A stretch of 64,000 nucleotides of DNA. Source: an actinobacterium LLX17 (GTDB lineage: Bacteria; Actinomycetota; Actinomycetes; Propionibacteriales; Nocardioidaceae). The translations under genes and the position numbers were made by a program. The stretch lies in the NCBI GenBank assembly GCA_000471045.1, contig KI301992.1:2116060-2180059 (forward strand). Direction: 5' to 3'. The notes below the pieces were generated by a model, which saw only the letters and a list, made by a program, of their open reading frames with translations, was not told the DNA's origin and did no database searches. Of this stretch, positions 1 to 8,469 are shown one piece after another; within the stretch, counting starts at the first letter, position 1, and each line of letters begins with the position of its first letter.

Positions 1-71
1 CGGAACATCGCGTTGGGGAGAGCCTCCACCACCGCGCCTTCCATCTCGATGACGCCTTCTTTTTTCGCCAT
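1..71 (-). CDS. infA: Translation initiation factor IF-1 (5' part only)
   Basis: The reverse strand reads MAKKEGVIEMEGAVVEALPN and continues off the left edge, the conserved N-terminus of IF-1, the small OB-fold protein that binds the 30S A site during initiation. Only 23 codons lie in the window. A GAGG Shine-Dalgarno precedes the ATG. Gene order map-infA is the normal actinobacterial arrangement, but here a plus-strand gene and about 285 non-coding bases separate infA from map, so infA probably has its own promoter. Confidence 0.95.
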   Translation of the reverse strand, partial: MAKKEGVIEMEGAVVEALPNAMF

Positions 72-343
72 AACCTCAGCTTCTCGAATCGCTTCGTCTG
101 ATCGGCCCGGCACGTGCGCGTCCCCGTGGTGCTGCGTCCGGTGGGCATGGGCCCGGTGGGCATGGGGAAGCGAGCCTGAACAGGCCGACAGGGAAGTCTA
201 CGCCTGCGGGGGCCCCGGGTTCAAATCCGTGCGATCGCGGGCGGGGCGCCCCGCCACATGACCGTGCTGGGTCAGGGTGGCCACGGTGTGGACGAAGTGC
301 GTCCAGGGGCTTGCCACCTCCTGCCGTGACCGTCCCGCGCCCC

Positions 344-349
344 TAGACT
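344..349 (+). promoter_or_regulatory. Candidate -10 box, leaderless GYF gene
   Basis: TAGACT lies exactly 7 bases before the ATG at 357, so transcription would begin at or next to the start codon. No Shine-Dalgarno is visible and no good -35 box is seen. The rest of 72-343 holds no gene; it has a self-complementary GC stretch at 241-254. Confidence 0.45.
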
Positions 350-356
350 CCCCCGC

Positions 357-1193
357 ATGACCGAGTCACCTTCCCCCGAGACCAGTCGCAGCGGCCACGC
401 GTCGAGCACGGAGACCACCGCCCCACGATCCGGGAGTGCCCGCTTCGGCGCCGCGCGGAAGGTCGCGGCCGTCCTCGGCCTGCTCGTCGGCGGCTACGCC
501 ACCGCTGTTGCGGCGGCCCGCATCATCGACATGGCCCGGTATGACGGCTTCCGGTTCATCAACCCGTTCGGCTCCGTCGCCGCCGACACCGTCTGGCTCA
601 ACCTCCTGCTGCTGGCGACCTTCGCCATCGGTCTCCTGCTGCTCCTCGTGGCCGCCCTGGCCCTGCTCACCCGGTCGTGCCGCCTGGCCATGGCGCTTGC
701 CGTGGTCGCTGCTCTCGGGTTGCTTCTCTGGCTCGCTCACCACGTGCTGCTGGTGGTGGTGCTCCTGGACCAGAACATCGGAATCGGCAGCATCCTGACC
801 GACTTCGTGTTCCGCCTGCCCACGAGCGACGTCGCTCAGGCTTCCGGCCTCAACTGGCCGTACGACGACGGCAGCCGCCTGCTGATGGGCCCGGCGTTCC
901 TGCTCATCGCCCTGCTCGCGATGGTGCGCGGGTCGGCCGAGCACGCCGAGGCCGACACGGTCGCTGACGACGCTCCCCCGGCCCCCGCGCCGGACGGCAA
1001 CCTGCCGCCGCACGACCCCACGCCCGTGCCGGTCATGTACGTGCTGAAGATCGAGGGGGCCGAGTACGGGCCGTACTCGATCGACCGGCTGCGTGCCTTC
1101 GCGGCCGAGGGCCGCATCCACCGCGAGAGCCAGGTGCGCTCGACCGACGGCGGGTTCACCGCTGCCGGGGACGTCCCCGGGCTGTTCGAGTAG
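357..1193 (+). CDS. Four-pass membrane protein with C-terminal GYF_2 domain
   Basis: 278 residues. A charged Ser/Thr-rich N-terminus is followed by about four hydrophobic segments (near 35-55, 78-105, 110-138 and 172-190), a Pro/Ala linker, and a C-terminal module (about 226-278) with the pattern YVLKIEGAEYGPYSIDRL typical of GYF_2/DUF4339 domains, thought to bind proline-rich peptides. It is transcribed against its neighbours and sits between infA and map, convergent with map by 19 bases. The same domain occurs N-terminally in the TM2 protein at 50557-51105. Function is unknown; a cytoplasmic adaptor attached to the membrane is an inference. Confidence 0.8.
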   Translation: MTESPSPETSRSGHASSTETTAPRSGSARFGAARKVAAVLGLLVGGYATAVAAARIIDMARYDGFRFINPFGSVAADTVWLNLLLLATFAIGLLLLLVAALALLTRSCRLAMALAVVAALGLLLWLAHHVLLVVVLLDQNIGIGSILTDFVFRLPTSDVAQASGLNWPYDDGSRLLMGPAFLLIALLAMVRGSAEHAEADTVADDAPPAPAPDGNLPPHDPTPVPVMYVLKIEGAEYGPYSIDRLRAFAAEGRIHRESQVRSTDGGFTAAGDVPGLFE

Positions 1194-1212
1194 CTACGGG
1201 CGGCGGGCTCGG

Positions 1213-2025
1213 CTAGCGGCCGAGACGGGTCGCGCCCTCGTCGGGTGAGGTGAGCACGCGGGGGCCATCCTCGGTGATGGCCACGGTGTGCTCCCAGTGC
1301 GCCGCCCGGCTGCCGTCGGTCGTGACCATGGTCCAGTCGTCAGCCAGTACCCGCGTGCGCGCCGAGCCCCGCGTGACCATCGGCTCGATGGCGATCACGA
1401 GCCCCACCTTGAGGCGCATGCCGCGCCCGGGCCGGCCCACGTTGGGCACGTCGGGATCCATGTGCATCGCGGTGCCGATGCCGTGCCCCGTGAACTCGTC
1501 GACGATGCCGTAGTCGCCGGCCGCACTGATCGAGCTCTCGATCGCATGACCGATGTCGCCCAGACGGGCCCCGGCGCGGGCGGCGGCGATGCCGGCCCAC
1601 AGAGCGTGCTCGGTGACGCGTGAGAGGGCGGTGTCGGCGGGGTCGACCTGCCCGACGCCGACGGTCATGGCGGCGTCGCCGTGCCAGCCGTCGACGATGG
1701 CCCCGGCGTCGACCGAGATGATGTCGCCGTCGACCAGGCGACGCGAGCCCGGGACCCCGTGCACGACCTCGTCGTTGACCGAGGTGCAGATGACCCCGGC
1801 GAAGCCACCCTCGCCCGCGGACCCGTGGGCGCCGTAGTTGAGGAAGTTCGACGTGGCACCGTGGCGGGTGAGCACCTCGCGAGCCACCTCGTCGAGGTCG
1901 CCCGTCGTCACGCCGGGCGCGACAGCCTCACGCACGGTGGCCAGCATGTCGGCCACCACCAGACCGGCCACGCGCATGGCGTCGACCTGCGCGGGCGTCT
2001 TGAGCTCGATCTCGCGACCGAACAT
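1213..2025 (-). CDS. map: Methionine aminopeptidase, type I
   Basis: 270 residues, normal for the cytosolic enzyme that removes N-terminal methionine. The five metal ligands of the pita-bread fold are visible: D106 and D117 (SVDAG...HGD), H181 (GHGIG), E214 (IEPM) and E245 (WEHT); catalytic His candidates are H89 and H188. It follows adk by 61 bases that carry a palindromic repeat, and was presumably once joined to infA as in relatives. Confidence 0.96.
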   Translation of the reverse strand: MFGREIELKTPAQVDAMRVAGLVVADMLATVREAVAPGVTTGDLDEVAREVLTRHGATSNFLNYGAHGSAGEGGFAGVICTSVNDEVVHGVPGSRRLVDGDIISVDAGAIVDGWHGDAAMTVGVGQVDPADTALSRVTEHALWAGIAAARAGARLGDIGHAIESSISAAGDYGIVDEFTGHGIGTAMHMDPDVPNVGRPGRGMRLKVGLVIAIEPMVTRGSARTRVLADDWTMVTTDGSRAAHWEHTVAITEDGPRVLTSPDEGATRLGR

Positions 2026-2037
2026 CAGGACCGGGCC

Positions 2038-2079
2038 CTTCGTGGCTCGGGCGCGAAGCGCCCTCGCACCTCAGGGACC
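2038..2079. repeat. Palindromic dispersed repeat, copy 1
   Basis: On the minus strand it reads TCCCTGAGGTGCGAG, then a GGGCGC-TTC-GCGCCC hairpin, then GAGCCACGAAGG. The outer parts match the element at 19543-19588, which has a different centre. It fills most of the adk-map gap and could also form a hairpin in the mRNA. Confidence 0.6.
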
Positions 2080-2086
2080 GGCAGCG

Positions 2087-2662
2087 TCACAGGTCGAGGG
2101 CGGCTGCGATGCGGGCCGCGACCTCGTCGACCGAGCCGACGCCGTCGATCTCGCGCAGCAGGCCACGCTCGCCGTACACCTGCAGCAGGGGCGCGGTCTC
2201 GGCGGTGTAGACCTCCTGGCGGTGCCGGATGACCTCTTCGGTGTCGTCGGCACGGCCGCTGGTCTCGGCGCGCTTCAGCAGACGCGCGATGAGCTCCTCG
2301 GGGTCGACCACGAGCGCGACGACCGCATCGAGCCCCGCCTCCTGCTCCCCGTCGAGCTCGCCGAGGATGCCGTCGAGGGTCTCGACCTGGTCGACCGTAC
2401 GCGGGTAGCCGTCGAGCACGAAGCCCTTGAGGGCGTCGTCCTGCGCCAGGCGGTCGCGCACCATCGCGTTGGTGACCTCGTCGGGCACGTACTCGCCGGC
2501 GTCCATGTAGCGCTGTGCCGTACGTCCCAGCTCGGTCTGCTCCGAGACGTTGGCCCGGAAGATGTCACCGGTGGACACGTGGGCGCCACCGATGCGCTCG
2601 GCCAGGCCGACGGCCTGCGTTCCCTTGCCCGCCCCCGGCGGACCCATGATGAGCAGTCTCAT
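2087..2662 (-). CDS. adk: Adenylate kinase
   Basis: 191 residues. The P-loop GPPGAGKGT is at about 7-15, the AMP-site STGD follows, and FVLDGYPRT is at about 90-100. The LID region is short (RAETSGRADD...), so this is the short form without a zinc LID. It interconverts ATP, AMP and ADP in the cytosol. Its ATG overlaps the secY stop in an ATGA junction, indicating translational coupling. Confidence 0.97.
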   Translation of the reverse strand: MRLLIMGPPGAGKGTQAVGLAERIGGAHVSTGDIFRANVSEQTELGRTAQRYMDAGEYVPDEVTNAMVRDRLAQDDALKGFVLDGYPRTVDQVETLDGILGELDGEQEAGLDAVVALVVDPEELIARLLKRAETSGRADDTEEVIRHRQEVYTAETAPLLQVYGERGLLREIDGVGSVDEVAARIAAALDL

Positions 2663-3987
2663 GACCGGAGGAATCCTTCGTAGTTGCGCTGCTGGAGCTG
2701 GCTCTCGATCTGCTTGACGGTGTCGAGTCCGACGCCGACGATGATCAAGATCGTGGTGCCACCGAACGGGAAGTTCTGACTGGCGTTCAGCAGGGCGATG
2801 GCGAACATCGGGATGAGCGCGATCAAGCCCAGGTACAGGGCACCCGGCGCGGTGATGCGCGAGAGCACGTACTGCAGGTAGTCCTGCGTCGGCCGGCCGG
2901 CCCGGATGCCCGGGATGAAGCCGCCGTACTTCTTCATGTTGTCGGCGACCTCTTCAGGGTTGAACGTGATCGCCACGTAGAAGTACGTGAAGAACACGAT
3001 CAGCGCGAAGAACGTGACCATGTAGTACGGGTGGTCGCCGCGCACGAGGTGGTCGTTGACCCACCCGGCCCACGACGCGCCCTCGTTGAACTGGGCCATG
3101 AGCGCCGGCAGGTACATGAGGCTCGAGGCGAAGATGACCGGGATGATGCCGGCCTGGTTGACCTTGAGCGGAATGTACGTGGACGAGCCGCCGAACATGC
3201 GGCGCCCGACCATGCGCTTGGCGTACTGCACCGGGATGCGGCGCTGCGCCTGCTCGATGAAGATGACGGCCGCGACCACGACGAGTCCCACGAGGATCAC
3301 CAGGATGAACGTCGTCCAGCCCTCACGCTCGGAGCCGGCCTGGGCCTTGATCTGCCACAGGGCGCCCGGGAAGGTCGCGATGACCTGCGTGAAGATCATG
3401 ATCGACATCCCGTTGCCGACGCCGCGGTCGGTGATGAGCTCGCCGAACCACATGATGATGGCGGTGCCGGCGACCATCACGAGGACGATCAGCAGGAACG
3501 CCGGGATGCTGTCGGGGTGGTACAGCAGGTCCTGGGTGCACGCGCCGCCGAAGAGCCGGCCGCTGCGGGCGAGGGCCACGATGCCGGTGGCCTGGAGGAC
3601 CGCGAGGCCCAGCGTCAGGTACCGGGTGTACTGGGTGATCTTCGCCTGGCCGGACTGGCCCTCCTTCTTGAGGGCCTCCAACCGAGGAATCACGACCACC
3701 AGCAGCTGCAGGATGATGCTGGCGGTGATGTACGGCATGATGCCGAGCGCGAACACCGTGAGCTGGAGCAGCGCGCCGCCGGAGAAGACGTTGATCAGCG
3801 CGAACAGGTTGCCGTTCTCACTGCCCGACGCCGTGGCGATGTCGATGCACTCCTGCACGTTGCCGACGTCGATGCCGGGCGCCGGGGTCATGGACCCCAG
3901 ACGGAAGAGCACGATGATGCCGAGGACGAACAGGAGCTTGCGACGCAGGTCCGGGGTGCGGAAAGCGTTGACGAATGCGCTGAGCAC
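2659..3987 (-). CDS. secY: Preprotein translocase subunit SecY
   Basis: 442 residues, the multispanning channel of the Sec translocon; about ten hydrophobic segments are visible. I chose the GTG at 3987 (protein begins VLSAFVNAFRTPDLRRK) because AAGGAG lies just upstream and family members start here; a longer frame to 4026 lacks support. A terminator-like hairpin separates it from rplO and a possible promoter lies at 4040-4045, so secY-adk-map may be a separate unit. The partner secE is at 49997-50212. Confidence 0.96.
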   Translation of the reverse strand: MLSAFVNAFRTPDLRRKLLFVLGIIVLFRLGSMTPAPGIDVGNVQECIDIATASGSENGNLFALINVFSGGALLQLTVFALGIMPYITASIILQLLVVVIPRLEALKKEGQSGQAKITQYTRYLTLGLAVLQATGIVALARSGRLFGGACTQDLLYHPDSIPAFLLIVLVMVAGTAIIMWFGELITDRGVGNGMSIMIFTQVIATFPGALWQIKAQAGSEREGWTTFILVILVGLVVVAAVIFIEQAQRRIPVQYAKRMVGRRMFGGSSTYIPLKVNQAGIIPVIFASSLMYLPALMAQFNEGASWAGWVNDHLVRGDHPYYMVTFFALIVFFTYFYVAITFNPEEVADNMKKYGGFIPGIRAGRPTQDYLQYVLSRITAPGALYLGLIALIPMFAIALLNASQNFPFGGTTILIIVGVGLDTVKQIESQLQQRNYEGFLRS

Positions 3988-4039
3988 TACCGCTCCTTCT
4001 CGATGACGGGCGCCGTGACGGGCCACAGATGCCCCGGCG

Positions 4040-4045
4040 ACTCTA
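4040..4045 (-). promoter_or_regulatory. Candidate -10 box upstream of secY
   Basis: The minus strand reads TGTTAGAGT, with TAGAGT about 52 bases before the secY GTG and downstream of the hairpin at 4109-4140. No clear -35 box is seen; support is the position and the extended TGN-like context. Confidence 0.35.
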
Positions 4046-4108
4046 ACAGTCGGTTCTCATTCTCCCGGCGTCGCCCACGAACGGTCTCGCAGGCCCCAGG
4101 GAGCGCGA

Positions 4109-4140
4109 CGGCGGCGGGGTCCGTGAGGACCCCGCCGCCG
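4109..4140 (-). terminator. Hairpin between rplO and secY
   Basis: A perfect 14-bp GC-rich stem (CGGCGGCGGGGTCC) closes a GTGA loop 18 bases beyond the rplO stop. No T-tract follows. The GGACC-loop-GGTCC type tip recurs in the hairpins after tuf and rpoC. It may end or attenuate the spc transcript. Confidence 0.65.
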
Positions 4141-4157
4141 GCAGACGGTCGTGCGGA

Positions 4158-4598
4158 TCAGCGCTCGCTGACGCTGCCGCCGGCCGCCTCGATCTTGGTA
4201 CGGGCGCTGGCCGAGAACTTGTCGGCGGTGACCTGGACGGCCACACCGATGTCTCCGCCACCGAGCACCTTGACGGGCTGACCCTTGCGCACCGCACCCT
4301 TGGCGACGAGCGCGTCGATGTCGACGGCACCGCCCTCGGGGAAGAGCGCCTCGAGGCGGTCCAGGTTCACGACCTGGAACTCCTCGCGGAACGGGTTCTT
4401 GAAGCCCTTGAGCTTCGGCAGACGCATGTGGAGCGGAACCTGTCCACCCTCGAAGCCCTGCGAGACCTGGTAACGGGCCTTGGTGCCCTTGGTGCCTCGT
4501 CCGGCGGTCTTGCCCTTGGACGCCTCACCACGACCCACACGGGTCTTGGCGGTCTTGGCGCCGGGTGCCGGACGCAGGTGATGCAGCTTGAGCGTCAT
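4158..4598 (-). CDS. rplO: 50S ribosomal protein L15
   Basis: 146 residues beginning [20 protein letters not shown], with the Gly/Lys-rich [18 protein letters not shown]-terminal tail of L15 that threads into 23S rRNA. Last ribosomal gene of the spc operon, one base after rpmD, and followed by a hairpin before secY. Confidence 0.97.
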   Translation of the reverse strand: MTLKLHHLRPAPGAKTAKTRVGRGEASKGKTAGRGTKGTKARYQVSQGFEGGQVPLHMRLPKLKGFKNPFREEFQVVNLDRLEALFPEGGAVDIDALVAKGAVRKGQPVKVLGGGDIGVAVQVTADKFSASARTKIEAAGGSVSER

Positions 4599-4599
4599 G

Positions 4600-4797
4600 T
4601 CAGCTCCCCTTCTCGTCAGAGAGAGTCTCGACGTCCACGAGGTGCGGGATGGTCTCGACCATGCCGCGGATCTCCGGACGATCTTCCTTCACGACGACGT
4701 CACCGATGCGCTTCAGACCCAGCGAACGCAGAGTGTTGCGCTGGTTCTGGGGGCGACCGATCGCCGACTTGGTCTGGACGACCTTGAGCTGAGCCAT
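4600..4797 (-). CDS. rpmD: 50S ribosomal protein L30
   Basis: 65 residues, [20 protein letters not shown], with the SxIGRxxxQRxTLxxLGL core of bacterial L30. Its ATG overlaps the rpsE stop by one base (TGATG-type junction), and it has a slightly extended acidic C-terminus (ETLSDEKGS). Confidence 0.96.
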   Translation of the reverse strand: MAQLKVVQTKSAIGRPQNQRNTLRSLGLKRIGDVVVKEDRPEIRGMVETIPHLVDVETLSDEKGS

Positions 4798-5411
4798 CAG
4801 GCACCTGCCCCGGCGGCCGCAGCGGCCTTCTCGGCGTCGGCGATGCCTTCCTTGCCGGCACGCAGCAGGGCGGCAGGAGCGACGTCCTCGACGCGCAGAC
4901 CGCGACGGGCCGCGACCTGCTCGGGCGACTCCAGCATGCGGAGGGCCTCGACCGTCGCGTGGACGATGTTGATGGCGTTGGACGAACCGAGCGACTTGCT
5001 CAGCACGTCGTGGACGCCGGCAGCCTCGAGCACCGCGCGCACCGGACCACCGGCGATGACGCCGGTACCGGGCGACGCCGGACGCAGGAAGACGACGCCA
5101 GCGGCGGCCTCGCCCTGCACCGGGTGCGGGATGGTGCCCTGGATGCGGGGGACGCGGAAGAAGCTCTTCTTCGCCTCCTCGACACCCTTGGAGATCGCCG
5201 TTGGGACCTCCTTGGCCTTGCCGTAGCCGACTCCGACCTGTCCGTCGCCGTCGCCGACGATCACCAGGGCGGTGAAGCTGAAGCGCCGACCACCCTTGAC
5301 GACCTTGGCGACACGGTTGATCGTGACGACCTTCTCGATGTAGTTGGAGCGGTCACCGCCGCGATCGCCACCGCGACCGCGACCGCCTCCGCCGCCTCGA
5401 CGCTGGCTCAT
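4797..5411 (-). CDS. rpsE: 30S ribosomal protein S5
   Basis: 204 residues starting [20 protein letters not shown], then the S5 double-stranded RNA-binding domain ([20 protein letters not shown]) and the C-terminal domain with [15 protein letters not shown]. The Gly/Arg-rich N-terminus and Ala-rich C-terminus ([10 protein letters not shown]) are common in high-GC actinobacteria. The ATG overlaps the stop of a 42-codon reading frame in an ATGA junction. A longer frame extending upstream is a chance extension. Confidence 0.95.
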   Translation of the reverse strand: MSQRRGGGGGRGRGGDRGGDRSNYIEKVVTINRVAKVVKGGRRFSFTALVIVGDGDGQVGVGYGKAKEVPTAISKGVEEAKKSFFRVPRIQGTIPHPVQGEAAAGVVFLRPASPGTGVIAGGPVRAVLEAAGVHDVLSKSLGSSNAINIVHATVEALRMLESPEQVAARRGLRVEDVAPAALLRAGKEGIADAEKAAAAAGAGA

Positions 5412-5536
5412 GCCGTCACCGCCTTCAAAAAGTGCACGGTAGCCGGTGCCGGCATGACGTGCTCGTTGGTTCGCTCGCTGCGCTCGCGCACTGCAGCACT
5501 CCCGTGGTTGGTGTGAACGTGGTTGGTGTGGGTCAT
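5408..5536 (-). CDS. Small 42-aa ORF coupled to rplR and rpsE
   Basis: The frame begins ATG overlapping the rplR TGA (TGATG), has GGAG 5 bases upstream, and ends TGA overlapping the rpsE ATG (ATGA). The product starts [12 protein letters not shown], where a 12-base direct repeat (5504-5515 and 5519-5530) encodes HTNH twice, and its middle is [12 protein letters not shown], encoded by a dispersed repeat. I do not recognise it as a family member. rplR and rpsE are normally nearly contiguous, so this looks like a 124-base insertion kept in frame so that coupling survives. Expression is plausible; function is unknown. Confidence 0.5.
   Translation of the reverse strand: MTHTNHVHTNHGSAAVRERSERTNEHVMPAPATVHFLKAVTA
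5462..5491 (-). repeat. RER-type GC palindromic repeat
   Basis: The minus strand contains GCGAGCGCAGCGAGCGAACC followed by AACGAG. Repeats of this style encode [13 protein letters not shown] peptides when they fall in a reading frame; I recall such peptides from actinobacterial annotations but cannot search here. It lies inside the small ORF 5408-5536. Confidence 0.5.
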
Positions 5537-5919
5537 CAGAACTCCAGTCCGCCCTCGCGGGCGCCGTCCGCCAGGGCCGCGACGCGACCGGCGTACTTGT
5601 TGCCCGCGCGGTCGAAGACGACCGACTCGATGCCGGCGTCCTTGGCGCGACCGGCCACGAGCTCGCCGACCTTCTTGGCCTTGGCGGTCTTGTCGCCGCT
5701 GTCGGCGCGCAGGTCGGCCTCCATGGTCGACGCCGAGGCAAGCGTGCGTCCCTCCAGGTCGTTGACGACCTGGGCGACGATGTGCTTGCTCGAGCGCGTG
5801 ACCACCAGGCGCGGCCGCTCGGCCGATCCGGCGATCTTCTTGCGACCACGGATCTGACGTCGCGCGCGCGACGCGAGCCGGCCGGCCGCGTTCTTGTTGT
5901 GCCTGATCGAGATGGCCAT
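5536..5919 (-). CDS. rplR: 50S ribosomal protein L18
   Basis: 127 residues with [21 protein letters not shown] near the N-terminus and [28 protein letters not shown] at the end, split here across two conserved blocks typical of the 5S rRNA-binding L18. Its ATG overlaps the rplF TAA (TAATG). Confidence 0.97.
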   Translation of the reverse strand: MAISIRHNKNAAGRLASRARRQIRGRKKIAGSAERPRLVVTRSSKHIVAQVVNDLEGRTLASASTMEADLRADSGDKTAKAKKVGELVAGRAKDAGIESVVFDRAGNKYAGRVAALADGAREGGLEF

Positions 5920-6461
5920 TACTTACCAGCCTTTCCGGCCTTGCGCAGCACGCGCTCGCCGGCGTAGCGGACGCCCTTGCCCTTGTACGGCTCAGGCTTG
6001 CGGATCTTGCGGATGTTCGCGGCGACCTCACCGACGGCCTGCTTGTCGATGCCGATGACGCTGAACGCGGTCGGCTTCTCGACGGCGAAGGTGATGCCCT
6101 CGGGAGCCTTGACGACCACGGGGTGGCTGAAGCCGAGCGCGAACTCGAGCTCGGTGGGGCCCTTGGAGATGACGCGGTAGCCGACGCCGACGATCTCGAG
6201 CTTCTTCTCGTAGCCCTCGGTGACACCGACGACCATGTTGTTGACCAGCGTGCGGCTCAGGCCGTGCAGGGCCTTGCTGCGACGCTCGTCGTCAGGACGC
6301 TCGATGGAGAGGGTGCCGTCATCAGACTTGCTGATGGTGATGGGCTCGGCCACCGTGTGGCTGAGCTCGCCCTTGGGGCCCTTGACGCGAACGTCCTGGC
6401 CGTCGATGGACACCTCGACACCGCTCGGGACGGCGACGGGAATCTTGCCAATGCGTGACAT
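5919..6461 (-). CDS. rplF: 50S ribosomal protein L6
   Basis: 180 residues. The start [15 protein letters not shown] is the family N-terminus, so the in-frame upstream ATG at 6503 is rejected. The conserved C-terminal signature [14 protein letters not shown] is present. It follows rpsH by 13 bases. Confidence 0.97.
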   Translation of the reverse strand: MSRIGKIPVAVPSGVEVSIDGQDVRVKGPKGELSHTVAEPITISKSDDGTLSIERPDDERRSKALHGLSRTLVNNMVVGVTEGYEKKLEIVGVGYRVISKGPTELEFALGFSHPVVVKAPEGITFAVEKPTAFSVIGIDKQAVGEVAANIRKIRKPEPYKGKGVRYAGERVLRKAGKAGK

Positions 6462-6474
6462 GGTCCTGCTCCCC

Positions 6475-6882
6475 TCACCAGACGTAGGCGAGGACTTCCC
6501 CACCTACGCCCTTGCTGTTGGCCTGACGGTCGGTCAGCAGACCCTGGCTCGTGGAGATGATCGCCACGCCGAGGCCACCGAGGACCTTGGGCAGGTTGCT
6601 GCTCTTGGCGTAGACACGCAGACCGGGCTTGCTGATGCGGCGGATGCCGGCGATCGAGCGCTCACGGTGCGGGCCGTACTTCAGGGTGACGGTCAGCGTC
6701 TTGCCGACCTCGCCCTCGGCGGGCTCGGCCACCGAGAAGTCGGTGATGTAGCCCTCCTGCTTCAGCAGGGTGACCACACCCTCCTTCAGCTTGCTGTAGG
6801 GCGCGTCGATCGAGTCGTGGTACGCCTGGTTGCCGTTGCGGATCCGCGTCAGCAGATCCGCGATCGGGTCAGTCATCGTCAT
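6475..6882 (-). CDS. rpsH: 30S ribosomal protein S8
   Basis: 135 residues beginning [20 protein letters not shown]; a second ATG two codons in (6876) is an equal candidate. The C-terminal [20 protein letters not shown] block is the 16S rRNA-binding signature of S8. Confidence 0.97.
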   Translation of the reverse strand: MTMTDPIADLLTRIRNGNQAYHDSIDAPYSKLKEGVVTLLKQEGYITDFSVAEPAEGEVGKTLTVTLKYGPHRERSIAGIRRISKPGLRVYAKSSNLPKVLGGLGVAIISTSQGLLTDRQANSKGVGGEVLAYVW

Positions 6883-6972
6883 GAGTGGTGTTTCCGTTTC
6901 TCGCTGCGGTTTCCGTCTCGTCCTCGGCCAAGGCCGAGTGGGAGGGGACCTCCAACGCGTAGGGGTTCTGGG

Positions 6973-7158
6973 TTACCAGGAGCTCTTGGTGATGCCGGGG
7001 AGCTCGCCGCGGTGGGCCATCTCCCGCAGGCAGATACGGCACAGGCCGAACTTCTTGTAGACCGACTGCGAGCGACCGCACCGCTGGCAACGCGTGTAAC
7101 CGCGCACCGCGAACTTGGGCTTGCGGGCGGCCTTGACCTTGAGACCAGTCTTCGCCAT
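6973..7158 (-). CDS. rpsZ: 30S ribosomal protein S14, zinc type (type Z)
   Basis: 61 residues, the short form. Two CxxC pairs (CQRC near 24-27 and CRIC near 40-43) form the zinc ribbon, so this is the zinc-dependent C+ paralogue used when zinc is sufficient. It is one base from rplE. A 90-base gap separates it from rpsH. Confidence 0.97.
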   Translation of the reverse strand: MAKTGLKVKAARKPKFAVRGYTRCQRCGRSQSVYKKFGLCRICLREMAHRGELPGITKSSW

Positions 7159-7159
7159 G

Positions 7160-7729
7160 TCAGTTCTCCTTGTACGGGAAGCCGAGCAGCTTCAGCAGCG
7201 CCCGTCCCTCGTCGTCGTTCGTGGCGGTCGTGACGACCGTGATGTCCATGCCGCGCGAGCGATCGATCTTGTCCTGATCGATCTCGTGGAACATGACCTG
7301 CTCGGTCAGACCGAACGTGTAGTTGCCACGGCCGTCGAACTGCTTGGGGCTCAGGCCGCGGAAGTCACGGATGCGGGGCAGCGCGAGCGTCAGCAGACGG
7401 TCGAGGAACTCCCACATGCGGTCGCCGCGCAGCGTGACGTGCGCACCGATCGGCATGCCCTCACGCAGCTTGAACTGCGCGATGGACTTGCGGGCCTTCG
7501 TGACCTGCGGCTTCTGGCCGGTGATGGCGGTGAGGTCGCGGATGGCGCCCTCGATCAGCTTGCCGTCACGAGCCGCCTCGCCGACGCCCATGTTGACCAC
7601 GATCTTGGTCAGGCCGGGCACCTGCATGACGTTGGCGTGCTCGAACTGCTCGCGCAGGGCCGGGACGATCTCCTCGCGGTACTTGAGCTTCAGCCGCGGC
7701 GCCGTGGCGCTCTGGGTCTCAGTAGCCAT
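7160..7729 (-). CDS. rplE: 50S ribosomal protein L5
   Basis: 189 residues; [15 protein letters not shown] at the N-terminus and [20 protein letters not shown] at the C-terminus are L5 hallmarks. L5 binds 5S rRNA and contacts P-site tRNA. Two bases separate it from rplX. Confidence 0.97.
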   Translation of the reverse strand: MATETQSATAPRLKLKYREEIVPALREQFEHANVMQVPGLTKIVVNMGVGEAARDGKLIEGAIRDLTAITGQKPQVTKARKSIAQFKLREGMPIGAHVTLRGDRMWEFLDRLLTLALPRIRDFRGLSPKQFDGRGNYTFGLTEQVMFHEIDQDKIDRSRGMDITVVTTATNDDEGRALLKLLGFPYKEN

Positions 7730-7731
7730 GC

Positions 7732-8091
7732 TCAGATCTCCTCTCCGGTCTTGCGGGCGACGCGCACGCTGCGCTGTGCCGTGTACGTGGACCCGTCGGG
7801 ACGGGCCTTGGTGACCTCGTCGCGGCGGTGGCCGACGCGGGTCGTGGTCTTGCTGCCGTCGGCGTCGACGACGAGCATGACGTTCGAGATGTGGATCGCG
7901 GCCTCGACCGTGATGATGCCGCCGGTCGAAGCGCCGCCGGCCTGCGCCGCGCGGGTGTGCTTCTTGACCCGGTTGACGCCCTCGACGATGACGCGATCGT
8001 TCTCGCGGTTGACGTCGATGACCTTGCCCTCGACGCCCTTGTCGTTGCCAGCGATGACCTTGACCTGGTCACCCTTCTTGATGCTTGCCAT
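7732..8091 (-). CDS. rplX: 50S ribosomal protein L24
   Basis: 119 residues with the KOW motif [20 protein letters not shown] at the N-terminus. I use the ATG at 8091, which overlaps the rplN stop by one base (TGATG), rather than the GTG directly before it. Confidence 0.96.
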   Translation of the reverse strand: MASIKKGDQVKVIAGNDKGVEGKVIDVNRENDRVIVEGVNRVKKHTRAAQAGGASTGGIITVEAAIHISNVMLVVDADGSKTTTRVGHRRDEVTKARPDGSTYTAQRSVRVARKTGEEI

Positions 8092-8459
8092 CACAGCACC
8101 TCCGGTGCGAGCGAGATGATCCGCATGAACTTCTTGTCACGGAGCTCACGGCCGACGGGACCGAAGATGCGCGTGCCGCGCGGATCGCCGTCGGGCTTGA
8201 GGATCACGGCCGCGTTCTCGTCGAACTTGATGTAGGAACCGTCCGGACGACGGCGCTCCTTCACCGTGCGAACGACGACGGCCTTGACGACATCACCCTT
8301 CTTGACGTTTCCGCCGGGGATGGCGTCCTTGACGGTGGCGACGATGGTGTCACCGATGCCGGCGTAACGCCGACCCGAGCCACCGAGGACACGGATGCAG
8401 AGGATTTCCTTCGCACCGGTGTTGTCGGCGACCTTGAGTCGCGACTCCTGCTGAATCAT
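8091..8459 (-). CDS. rplN: 50S ribosomal protein L14
   Basis: 122 residues, exactly the usual length, starting [21 protein letters not shown] longer upstream frame to 8699 runs through rpsQ out of frame and is not real. Confidence 0.97.
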   Translation of the reverse strand: MIQQESRLKVADNTGAKEILCIRVLGGSGRRYAGIGDTIVATVKDAIPGGNVKKGDVVKAVVVRTVKERRRPDGSYIKFDENAAVILKPDGDPRGTRIFGPVGRELRDKKFMRIISLAPEVL

Positions 8460-8469
8460 CGGTTGTCTC

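Noticed and set aside
190..256. tRNA-like 3' half (GGGTTCAAATCC followed by a GC palindrome)
   Set aside because: The would-be T stem does not pair and there is no acceptor, anticodon arm or CCA at the right spacing; probably chance.
4797..5849. Long rpsE start giving 350 residues
   Set aside because: The extension overlaps rplR and the small ORF in another phase; S5 length and the Gly/Arg N-terminus fix the start at 5411.
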